13,152 bases of DNA from positions 1 through 13,152 of the forward strand of contig CAMLCW010000114.1 in NCBI GenBank assembly GCA_946478645.1, given 5' to 3'. The notes under the pieces were generated by a model. The model did not search any database. It saw only the letters and a program-made list of their open reading frames with translations, and was not told the DNA's origin. Shown here piece after piece: positions 6,610 through 13,152 of the stretch. Both the position numbers and the translations under genes were made by a program. The DNA comes from an uncultured Variovorax sp. GTDB taxonomy: Bacteria > Pseudomonadota > Gammaproteobacteria > Burkholderiales > Burkholderiaceae. Position 1 is the first letter of the stretch. Each line of letters begins with the position of its first letter.

Positions 6610-6638
6610 TGGCAGGCCGAATGGGGATCGGGGACAAT
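6610..6638 (+). promoter_or_regulatory. Possible promoter for ttcA
   Basis: GACAAT (6633-6638) matches four of six bases of a -10 box, with a poor -35 (TGGCAG, 6610-6615) 17 bp upstream. It follows the hairpin repeat and precedes the ttcA ATG by 33 nt. It is the best -10 candidate in this 172-bp gap but weak on its own. Confidence 0.28.
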
Positions 6639-6671
6639 CGGGGCCCTCCCCGACACCCGAAGTAGCCAGCC

Positions 6672-7607
6672 ATGAACGCCGTCTGGATCGACGAAGCGCC
6701 CGCCGCCGCCGGCGCCACCCCTGCCAATTCCCTGAAGATCGAGCGCGAAACGCACAAGCTCGAGAAGCGCCTGTGCCGCGAAGTGGGCCGCGCCATCGTC
6801 GACTACAACATGATCGAGGAAGGCGACAAGGTCATGGTCTGCGTCTCGGGCGGCAAGGACAGCTACGGCCTGCTCGACATCCTGCTCAAGCTGAAGGCGC
6901 GCGCGCCGATCCACTTCGACATCGTCGCGGTCAACCTCGACCAGAAGCAGCCCGGCTTTCCCGAGGAAGTGCTGCCGCGCTACCTGAGCGACCTGGGCGT
7001 GGACTTCCACATCGAGAACCAGGACACCTACAGCATCGTCAAGCGCGTGATCCCCGAGGGCAAGACCACCTGCGGCCTGTGCAGCCGGCTGCGCCGCGGC
7101 ATCCTGTACCGCGTGGCCGACGAGCTGGGCGCCACCAAGGTCGCGCTCGGCCACCACCGCGACGACATGCTGCAGACCTTCTTCCTCAACATGTTCTTCG
7201 CCGGCAAGCTCAAGAGCATGCCTCCCAAGCTCGTGAGCGACGACGGCCGGCACATCGTGATCCGCCCGCTCGCCTACGTGGCCGAGAAGGACCTGGTGCG
7301 CTGGGCCCAGCACCGCGAATTCCCGATCATTCCGTGCACGCTCTGCGGCAGCCAGGAGAACCTGCAGCGCAAGCAGGTCGGCGAGATGCTGCGCGAATGG
7401 GACCGTAAATTCCCCGGCCGCGTCGAGAACATGTTCAACGCGATGCAGAACGTGGTGCCTTCGCACCTGCTCGACGGAACGCTGCACGACTTCAAGGGTC
7501 TGAAGGCGACCGGCGTGGCGGACGACGACGGCGACAAGGCCTTCGATCCGCCCTCTTTCGATTTGCTCTCCCAGGCACCGGCGGCCTTGCGCATCGCGCA
7601 GGGCTGA
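6672..7607 (+). CDS. ttcA: tRNA 2-thiocytidine(32) synthetase TtcA
   Basis: This is a 311-residue cytoplasmic enzyme that thiolates cytidine 32 of certain tRNAs, using ATP to adenylate the base and an iron-sulfur cluster. The PP-loop SGGKDS is at 59-64. The cluster-binding Cys pair CGLC (134-137) sits in [13 protein letters not shown] second pair, C222 and C225, lies in [15 protein letters not shown], the form expected of TtcA and not of TilS or Ttu[17 protein letters not shown] (160-175) is also typical. Length is normal. The ATG at 6672 gives a natural N-terminus, with only a weak GAAG upstream. It sits after the folB unit and 47 bp before the lipoprotein gene, and may share a transcript with the latter. 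Confidence 0.95.
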   Translation: MNAVWIDEAPAAAGATPANSLKIERETHKLEKRLCREVGRAIVDYNMIEEGDKVMVCVSGGKDSYGLLDILLKLKARAPIHFDIVAVNLDQKQPGFPEEVLPRYLSDLGVDFHIENQDTYSIVKRVIPEGKTTCGLCSRLRRGILYRVADELGATKVALGHHRDDMLQTFFLNMFFAGKLKSMPPKLVSDDGRHIVIRPLAYVAEKDLVRWAQHREFPIIPCTLCGSQENLQRKQVGEMLREWDRKFPGRVENMFNAMQNVVPSHLLDGTLHDFKGLKATGVADDDGDKAFDPPSFDLLSQAPAALRIAQG

Positions 7608-7654
7608 GGCGGCAACCCAGGGGAATTTGGGGCCAGCGGGCCCGGAGACCCTCC

Positions 7655-8281
7655 ATGAAACGTGCGTTCCTCGCTCTTTTTCTGATTGCAGTGCTGAGCG
7701 GCTGCGCCACCCGCTGGGTGGTCGACAGCGACGTGAAGAGTTTCTCGTCGCTCGGCGGCACGGTGCCGCCAGGCGCCAGCTACCGCTTCGAGCGCCTGCC
7801 GTCGCAGCAGGCCGATCCGGAACGGCAGGCATCGCTCGAAGCGATGGCGGCCGCCGCGCTCGCCAAGGTCGGGCTGCGCCGCGACGACGAGCGCCCGCGC
7901 TACAGCGCGCAGATCTCGGCGCGCGTCACGGCGGGGCTTTCGCCCTGGGCCGACCCGTGGTTCTTCGACGGGCCCTGGGGCTATGGCTATCCAGGCCATG
8001 CACGCGGCTGGTACGGCGCAGGCTGGTACGGCGGCGGCTGGTATGGCGGCGCGGCCTTCGCGCCCCCCGCCAATCCCTGGTACGAGCGCGAGGTGAGCAT
8101 CGTGCTGCGCGAGACCGGCTCGAACCGCGTCGTCTACGAGACCCGCGCCCGCAACGACGGCCCCTACAACCGCAGCGCCACGATCCTTCCCGTGATGTTC
8201 GATGCGGCGCTGCAGGGCTTTCCGAACCCGCCGCCCGGCGAGCGCCGCGTGAACATCGAGCTCGCGCCGACCGGCCAGTGA
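7655..8281 (+). CDS. DUF4136 domain-containing lipoprotein
   Basis: This is a 208-residue predicted lipoprotein. The signal peptide MKRAFLALFLIAVLSGC has a lipobox L14-S-G-C17, so C17 should be lipidated. Aspartate is not at +2 (it is Ala), which suggests outer-membrane sorting. The mature part fits DUF4136: WVVDSDVKSFSSL (21-33), YRFERLPS (43-50) and the strand SAQISARVTAG (84-94). There is a Trp/Tyr/Gly-rich insert (about 98-142), then REVSIVLRETGSNRVVYETRA. The insert contains three WYG units five residues apart (119, 124, 129). GGAG lies 7 nt before the ATG. The function of the family is unknown, and the neighbours give no clear clue. Confidence 0.84.
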   Translation: MKRAFLALFLIAVLSGCATRWVVDSDVKSFSSLGGTVPPGASYRFERLPSQQADPERQASLEAMAAAALAKVGLRRDDERPRYSAQISARVTAGLSPWADPWFFDGPWGYGYPGHARGWYGAGWYGGGWYGGAAFAPPANPWYEREVSIVLRETGSNRVVYETRARNDGPYNRSATILPVMFDAALQGFPNPPPGERRVNIELAPTGQ

Positions 8282-8289
8282 AGCGCTTC

Positions 8290-8295
8290 TAGAAT
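8290..8295 (+). promoter_or_regulatory. Candidate -10 box just before the phosphatase ATG
   Basis: TAGAAT matches five of six -10 bases and ends 8 nt before the ATG at 8304. A start 6-8 nt downstream would place the 5' end of the RNA at or next to the ATG, implying a leaderless or near-leaderless message. The -35 region is not recognisable. Confidence 0.3.
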
Positions 8296-8303
8296 CCGGC
8301 CGG

Positions 8304-8945
8304 ATGGAAGACACCACCCGCCTGATCGCCGTTCGCCATGGCGAAACCGCCTGGAACGTCGACACCCGCATCCAGGGCCAGCTCGACATCGGCCTGAACG
8401 ACACCGGCCTCTGGCAGGCGCGCCGCGCGGGTCAGGCACTGGCCCACGAGGACATCGGCGCGATCTATGCGAGCGACCTCTCGCGCGCCTGGCAGACCGC
8501 CGAGGAGATCGCCAAGCCGCACGGTCTGGCCGTGCACCCGGAGCCGGGCCTGCGCGAGCGCGCGTTCGGCCGCTTCGAGGGCATGAGCTTCGCCGAGATC
8601 GAGGCCACATTGCCCGACCAGGCCCGGCGCTGGCGCGAGCGCGACCCCGAATTCCAGCCCGAGGGCGGCGAGAGCCTGCTGGTCTTCCGCGAGCGGATCA
8701 CGCGCATCGCGGCCAAGCTGGCCGCGCGCCATCCGGGCCAGCTCGTGGTGCTGGTGGCGCACGGGGGCGTGATGGACGTGCTCTATCGCGCCGCCACGCG
8801 CCAGGAGCTGCAGGCGCCGCGCACCTGGCAGCTCGGCAATGCGGCCATCAACCGCATGCTGTGGACGCCCGAGGGCTTCAGCCTCGTCGGCTGGAGCGAC
8901 ACGGCGCACCTGCTGGGCGACGCGTTGGACGAAACGACGAGCTGA
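8304..8945 (+). CDS. Histidine phosphatase family protein (GpmB/CobC-like)
   Basis: This is a 213-residue phosphatase of the branch 1 histidine phosphatase superfamily. The catalytic RHGET motif is at 11-15, with the nucleophile H12. IQGQLDIGLNDTG (23-35) and SDLSRAWQTAE (57-67) include the expected phosphate-binding arginine. E85 in LRERAFGRFEG is the likely proton donor, and the second histidine H153 lies in LVAHGG. The protein is of normal length and cytoplasmic. The substrate cannot be read from the sequence: annotations range over phosphoglycerate mutase-like GpmB, alpha-ribazole phosphatase CobC and generic sugar phosphatases. It lies 22 bp after the lipoprotein gene, with no clear Shine-Dalgarno. 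A candidate -10 box is immediately upstream. The gene faces the convergent RND operon across a large palindrome. Confidence 0.88.
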   Translation: MEDTTRLIAVRHGETAWNVDTRIQGQLDIGLNDTGLWQARRAGQALAHEDIGAIYASDLSRAWQTAEEIAKPHGLAVHPEPGLRERAFGRFEGMSFAEIEATLPDQARRWRERDPEFQPEGGESLLVFRERITRIAAKLAARHPGQLVVLVAHGGVMDVLYRAATRQELQAPRTWQLGNAAINRMLWTPEGFSLVGWSDTAHLLGDALDETTS

Positions 8946-8958
8946 GAAGGCGGGGGCA

Positions 8959-9065
8959 GGACGCAGAGAGCGCAGAGGTTTCGCAGAAGTCGCAAAAGAA
9001 GTCCTAAAACATTTTTTTGGTTTTCCTTTTGCGTCCTCTGCGAAACCTTCGCGTCCTCTGCGTCC
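8959..9065. repeat. Long imperfect palindrome made of 10-bp units, likely bidirectional terminator
   Basis: Two 40-bp arms (8959-8998 and 9026-9065) are inverted repeats with 34 of 40 positions matching, around a 27-nt A/T-rich loop. The loop includes a T7 run (9012-9018) and a small AAAAC/GTTTT stem (9006-9010 and 9020-9024). Each arm is itself four 10-bp units around a core like CGCAGA. It lies between two convergent genes, where an RNA hairpin would form on either strand. The terminator role is inferred from position and structure. The unit composition suggests a dispersed repeat family. Confidence 0.7.
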
Positions 9066-9095
9066 GGCTGTCCGATCCCGCTCCCGCTCCCGCCT

Positions 9096-12000
9096 TCAAG
9101 CGTGCGAGTGCTGCGCCACCTCGGCCTGCGCTTCCTTCGGCAGGTCGACCATCGGCCCCGTGCCGCTGTAGCGGTCGAGCGCGAGGTAGATCGCGGGCGT
9201 GATGTAAAGCGTGATCACCTGCGAGAAGATCAGCCCGCCGACCACCGCCACGCCCAGCGGCTGGCGCAGTTCGGCACCCGCACCCAGGCCCAGCGCGAGC
9301 GGCAGCGCGCCCATCAGCGCGGCCAGCGTGGTCATCAGGATCGGGCGGAAGCGCAGCCGGCAGGCCTCGCGGATCGCGTCGACCGGCTTCATGCCCTCGC
9401 TGCGCTGCGCGTCGAGCGCGAAGTCGATCATCATGATCGCGTTCTTCTTCACGATGCCGATCAACAGCAGGATGCCGATGGTCGCGATCAGCGTGAGGTC
9501 GAAGCCGAAGATCTTCAGCGAGATCAGCGCGCCGATCGCCGCCGACGGCAGGCCCGCGAGGATGGTGAGCGGATGGATGTAGCTCTCGTAAAGCACGCCC
9601 AGCAGCACGTAGATCACCAGCACGGCCAGCACCAGCAGCACGGCCTGGCTCGCCTGTGAGCTCTGGAACACCGCCGCGTCGCCGCCATAGGTGGTGATGA
9701 TCGACGCCGGCATGTCCAGCTCGTCCTTGAACTGCGCGATGCGGGCGGTGGCATTGCCCAGCGGCACGTCGGGCGCGAGGTTGAACGACACCGTCACCGC
9801 CTGCAGCTGGCCCTGGTGGTTGACCGAGGTCGGTCCGACGGTGCGCCGCACGGTCGAGAACGCCGACAGCGGCACCAACTGGCCGCTGTTGCTGCGCACC
9901 GACAGGCGCGCGACGTCGTCCTCGAACTGGCGGTCGCTGTCGGCCGCCGAAAGGATCACCTGGTAGGTGTTGCTCGCGGCGTAGATGCTGCCGATCTGGC
10001 GGTCGCCGTAGGCGTTGTACAGCGCGGTGCGCAGGTCGCCCACCTCGACGCCGAGCACGCCGGCCTTGTCGCGGTCGATGTCCAGCGTGGCCTGCAGCCC
10101 GCGGCTCTGCGAGTCGCTGGTCACGTCGCGGAACATCGGGTCGGCGCGCATGCGCTCCATGAGCCGCGTGGCCCACGGCAGCATCTGGCCGGCATTGACG
10201 CTCTGCAGCGTGTACTGGAAACGCGCCTTGCTCGCGCGGCCGCCCAGGCGCAGGTTCTGCACCGGCTGCATGTAGACCGCCACGCCCGTGATCTCGCGGA
10301 AGCGCTTGCGCAGCGACTCGAGCACCACCGGCATCGCGGGACGTTCGCCGCGCGGCTTGAGCACGGCGAACATGCGCCCGGCGTTCTGGGTCGCGGTCGG
10401 GCCGCCGACGCCCACGAACGAGCTCACGTAGTCCACGCTCGGGTCGGCCTTGAGCGCCTCGCCCACGCGGTCCTGCAGCGCCTTCATCGCGGTGAACGAA
10501 ATGTCTTCGGCGGCCTCGGTGGTGATCTGGATCTGCCCGATGTCCTCCTCGGGGAAGAAGCCCTTCGGGATCGAGACGAACAGCCAGGCGGTGAGCACGA
10601 AGGTGGCGCCGGCCACCACCAGCATCAGGCCGCGGTGATCGAGCGTCCAGTCGAGCGTGCGCATGTAGGTGCCGTGCACCCAGCGGTAGCCGCGCTCGAA
10701 GCCGCGGCCGATCGCCGTGCCCGGCTCCGGATGCTCTTCCTCGTGGTCGACGCCCGCTTGCCCCGCCTTGCGCGGCACCTGCTTGAGCAGCCGGCTCGCG
10801 AGCATCGGCACCAGCGTGAGCGACACCACCGCCGACACCAGCACGGCCAGCCCCACCACCACCGCGAACTCGTGGAACAACAGGCCGATCACGCCCGGCA
10901 TGAAGAAGATCGGGATGAACACCGCCACCAGCGAGATCGAGATCGAGACGATGGTGAAGCCCACCTCGCGCGCACCGCGCAGCGCGGCGGCCATGGGTTC
11001 CATGCCCTTCTCGACGTAGCGCATGATGTTCTCGAGCACCACGATCGCATCGTCCACCACCAGGCCCACGGCCAGCGTGATGCCGAGCAGCGAGACGTTG
11101 TCCAGGCTGTAGCCGAACGCGTAGAGCAGCGCCACCGCCCCGATCAGCGAGATCGGGATGGTCGCGGCCGGGATCAGCGTGGCCACGAGCCGGTGCAGGA
11201 ACAGGAAGATCACGAGCACCACCAGCGCGATGGTGCCCAGCAGCGTGAGCTGCACGTCGTGCACCGCCTCGCGGATCGACAGCGAGCGGTCGTTCACCAC
11301 GTTCAGCTCGACCGACTGCGGCAATTCCGCCTTGAAGCGCGGGATCAGCGCGCGCACCGAGTCGACCACCTGCACGGTGTTGGCGTCGGGCTGGCGCTGC
11401 ACCGCCAGCGTGATGGAGCTCTGGCCGTTGAAGCTGCTCGCGGTCTTGACCGACTCGAAGCTGTTCTCGATGGTGGCCACTTCGTCGAGCCGCACCGGCG
11501 CGCCGTTGCGCTGGCCGACGATGAGCTTGGCGAAGTCCTCGGCCTTGGTGAGCTGGCGGTTGGCCTGGATCGTGAGCGTCTGGCGCGGCCCGTCGAGCAC
11601 GCCGACCGGCGTGTTGGCGTTGGCCGAATTGACGGCCCGGGCCAGTTCGTCGAGCGTGATGTTGCGCGCATTGAGCAGGTCGGCGTTGGCCTTGATGCGC
11701 ACCGCGAAGGCCTTGCGCCCATACACCGCCACCTGCGCCACGCCCTCGATGGTCGACAGCGTGGGCGCGATCAGGTTCTCGGCGTAGTCGTTGAGCTCCG
11801 CCGGATTCATCGACGGCGAGATCAGCGCGATGAAGAGCACCGGCGCGTCGGCCGGGTTCACCTTGCGGTACGACGGCAGCTGCGTGAGCTCTTGCGGCAG
11901 CTGGCGCTGCGCGCGCAGCAGCGCGGCCTGCACGTCGACCGCGGCATCGTCGATGTTGCGGCTGCTCACGAACTCGAGCGTGATCGAACTCACGCCCTGC

Positions 12001-12254
12001 GTGTTGACCGAGCTGATCGTCTGCAGGCCCGGGATGGTCGAGAACTGCTTCTCGAGCGGCAGCGCCACCGACGACGCCATGGTGTCCGGGCTTGCGCCCG
12101 GCAGCTGCGCGTTGACGTTGATGACGGGCGTGTTGTAGCTCGGCAGCGCGGCGACGGGAATGCTGAAGTAGGCAAAGATGCCGGCCACCACCACCGCGGC
12201 CGACAGGAGCACCGTCATCGCGGGACGACGGATGCAGAGCTCCGAGATGTTCAT
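9096..12254 (-). CDS. Efflux RND transporter permease, HAE-1 type (MdtB/MdtC/MuxB-like)
   Basis: This is a 1052-residue inner-membrane proton-driven drug exporter of full family length. The N-terminus MNISELCIRRPAMTVLLSAA leads into TM1, followed by the first periplasmic porter/docking block (about 35-335) and TM2-6. The proton-relay pair D401-D402 is in GLVVDDAIVVLENIMRYVEKG. After a cytoplasmic linker comes IPKGFFPEEDIGQIQI and the second periplasmic block, then TM8-12 with LLIGIVKKNAIMMIDFAL carrying the conserved lysine. The wording is closest to the MdtB/MdtC/MuxB subgroup, but only one permease gene is present. The ATG at 12254 overlaps the adaptor stop (ATGA), so the two are translationally coupled. 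No outer-membrane channel gene follows. Substrates are unknown. Confidence 0.93.
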   Translation of the reverse strand: MNISELCIRRPAMTVLLSAAVVVAGIFAYFSIPVAALPSYNTPVINVNAQLPGASPDTMASSVALPLEKQFSTIPGLQTISSVNTQGVSSITLEFVSSRNIDDAAVDVQAALLRAQRQLPQELTQLPSYRKVNPADAPVLFIALISPSMNPAELNDYAENLIAPTLSTIEGVAQVAVYGRKAFAVRIKANADLLNARNITLDELARAVNSANANTPVGVLDGPRQTLTIQANRQLTKAEDFAKLIVGQRNGAPVRLDEVATIENSFESVKTASSFNGQSSITLAVQRQPDANTVQVVDSVRALIPRFKAELPQSVELNVVNDRSLSIREAVHDVQLTLLGTIALVVLVIFLFLHRLVATLIPAATIPISLIGAVALLYAFGYSLDNVSLLGITLAVGLVVDDAIVVLENIMRYVEKGMEPMAAALRGAREVGFTIVSISISLVAVFIPIFFMPGVIGLLFHEFAVVVGLAVLVSAVVSLTLVPMLASRLLKQVPRKAGQAGVDHEEEHPEPGTAIGRGFERGYRWVHGTYMRTLDWTLDHRGLMLVVAGATFVLTAWLFVSIPKGFFPEEDIGQIQITTEAAEDISFTAMKALQDRVGEALKADPSVDYVSSFVGVGGPTATQNAGRMFAVLKPRGERPAMPVVLESLRKRFREITGVAVYMQPVQNLRLGGRASKARFQYTLQSVNAGQMLPWATRLMERMRADPMFRDVTSDSQSRGLQATLDIDRDKAGVLGVEVGDLRTALYNAYGDRQIGSIYAASNTYQVILSAADSDRQFEDDVARLSVRSNSGQLVPLSAFSTVRRTVGPTSVNHQGQLQAVTVSFNLAPDVPLGNATARIAQFKDELDMPASIITTYGGDAAVFQSSQASQAVLLVLAVLVIYVLLGVLYESYIHPLTILAGLPSAAIGALISLKIFGFDLTLIATIGILLLIGIVKKNAIMMIDFALDAQRSEGMKPVDAIREACRLRFRPILMTTLAALMGALPLALGLGAGAELRQPLGVAVVGGLIFSQVITLYITPAIYLALDRYSGTGPMVDLPKEAQAEVAQHSHA

Positions 12255-13117
12255 GCGCGTTCCCGCGGTACGGCCGTGTCCGACGACGCCGCGCTGCCGG
12301 GCGTCACGCCGGTGGTGCCGGGCGGCACGGGCTTGGCGTCGATGCGCACCTTGCCGCCGGGGCGCACGTTCTGGCTGCCCTCGATGACCACGCGCTCACC
12401 GGGCTCGAGCCCGCTGACGGCGGCCTTGGTGCCGAAGGTGTGCAGCACCTGCACCTTGCGGCGCGAAGCCGTGTCGGCCTGGTCCACCACGTAGAGCGTG
12501 GCGCCCTCGGGCAGCATCACGAGCGCCGCGGCCGGCACCACCGTCACGCCCGCCAGCGTGCGCACCGTGACGCGGGTGGCGACGAACTGGCCGGGCCAGA
12601 GCGCCTGGTCGGCATTGGCGAATTCGGCCTTGGCGCGCACGGTGCCGATCTGCGGATCGACCGCGTTGTCGACGAAGTTCAGCACGCCGCTCAGTGGCTC
12701 CTTGCGCCCGGGCACCAGGGCTTCGATGCGGGCGCCGCCGCGCGCCGCCGCGAGCAGGTCCTGCAGGTTGGCCTCGGGCACCGGGAAGCTTACCGCGATC
12801 GGGTCGAGCTGGGTGATCGTCACCAAGGACAGCGTGGGCTGCACCAGCGTGCCGGGATAGATGTTGATCGCGCCGATGCGCCCGGCGATCGGCGCGCGCA
12901 GCGTGGCGTAGTCCAGCGCCACCTGCGCCGACTGCACCGCCGCGCGGTCGGCCGCGACGGCGGCGCGCTGCGCCTCGAGCTGCGAGAGCGTGGCGTCCGT
13001 CGCGCTCTTGGAGATGAAGTTCTGCGCCAGCAGCTCCTGGCTGCGGCGGTACTGGCGCTCGAGGTCGGCCAGCGTGGCTTCGTCGCGCTTCTGCTGGGCC
13101 CCCCCAAGCGTGATCGG
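12251..13117 (-). CDS. Efflux RND periplasmic adaptor subunit (HlyD/MdtA family), 5' end missing
   Basis: This is the C-terminal 288 or so residues of a membrane fusion protein linking the RND permease to an outer-membrane channel. An alpha-hairpin stretch (KRDEATLADLERQYRRSQEL, then NFISKSATDATLSQLEAQ) is followed by the lipoyl half DYATLRAPIAGRIGAI. Next come the beta-barrel (ITQLDPIAVSFPVPEANL, then GQFVATRVTVRT) and a membrane-proximal domain (GLEPGERVVIEGSQNVRPGGKV), with a Thr/Pro/Ser-rich tail. The stop overlaps the permease ATG by 4 bp. The frame upstream meets TGA at 13118-13120 just after a 7-base C run. A normal adaptor has about 80 or more further residues, including a signal peptide, so this is not a true N-terminus. 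The break looks like an end-of-contig sequence error. Confidence 0.85.
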   Translation of the reverse strand, partial: PITLGGAQQKRDEATLADLERQYRRSQELLAQNFISKSATDATLSQLEAQRAAVAADRAAVQSAQVALDYATLRAPIAGRIGAINIYPGTLVQPTLSLVTITQLDPIAVSFPVPEANLQDLLAAARGGARIEALVPGRKEPLSGVLNFVDNAVDPQIGTVRAKAEFANADQALWPGQFVATRVTVRTLAGVTVVPAAALVMLPEGATLYVVDQADTASRRKVQVLHTFGTKAAVSGLEPGERVVIEGSQNVRPGGKVRIDAKPVPPGTTGVTPGSAASSDTAVPRERA

Positions 13118-13152
13118 TCACGAGATGTCTGGAACGGTCGCCGAGATAGGTG

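Noticed and set aside
9076..9093. Three tandem copies of TCCCGC just after the permease stop
   Set aside because: Too short and of a composition expected by chance in this GC-rich DNA.
9816..12494. Open frame of 892 codons on the plus strand opposite the RND permease
   Set aside because: His/Arg/Asp/Val-rich shadow typical of the antisense of a high-GC gene. The minus-strand product is an intact RND permease.
12396..13121. Open frame of 241 codons on the minus strand overlapping the adaptor
   Set aside because: An alternate frame of the adaptor gene, Arg/Ala/Gly-rich with no domain. It begins in the suspect terminal sequence.

Overview
The window is about 13.2 kb of very GC-rich DNA, densely coding, with strong G/C bias at third codon positions. 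Gene content and protein wording point to a betaproteobacterium of the Comamonadaceae, most like Variovorax. This is inferred from recalled family resemblance, not from a search. I see no rRNA, tRNA, CRISPR array, transposase or phage gene. The region reads as ordinary chromosomal backbone.

Layout. (1) 1-138 is the 3' end of a trehalose-6-phosphate synthase gene (otsA), meeting a small DUF2917 gene tail to tail. (2) The DUF2917 gene (135-470, minus) is divergent from a MocR/GabR-type regulator (645-2150, plus). The 174 bp between them holds four AACAG half-sites in an exactly symmetric arrangement, probably the operator. (3) A minus-strand series follows: a NDUFAF7/MidA-type methyltransferase (4137-5249), a HisN-type phosphatase (3299-4075), a DUF2905 membrane protein (3079-3273) and a NanK-like ROK sugar kinase (2123-3049). 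The kinase gene overlaps the 3' end of the regulator. (4) Divergent from the methyltransferase runs a plus-strand series: a pteridine-reductase-like SDR (5299-6075), folB (6107-6499), a hairpin-rich intergenic repeat, ttcA (6672-7607), a DUF4136 lipoprotein (7655-8281) and a histidine phosphatase (8304-8945). (5) A 107-bp imperfect palindrome (8959-9065) built from 10-bp units separates this series from a convergent RND efflux operon. That operon has a permease (9096-12254) and its periplasmic adaptor (12251 to about 13117), whose 5' part is missing.

How the genes work together. The SDR and FolB form a small pteridine/folate module: FolB cleaves dihydroneopterin, and the SDR carries the Asp-Tyr-Lys arrangement of FolM/PTR1 pteridine reductases. 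TtcA thiolates C32 of tRNA. The adaptor and permease would form an inner-membrane efflux pair with an outer-membrane channel encoded elsewhere. HisN would supply the histidinol-phosphate phosphatase step away from a his operon.

The best candidates for something undescribed are the symmetric four-site operator between the DUF2917 and MocR genes and the 10-bp-periodic palindrome at 8959-9065. I found no novel multi-gene system. The last ~50 bases do not continue the adaptor reading frame and look like an error-prone contig end.
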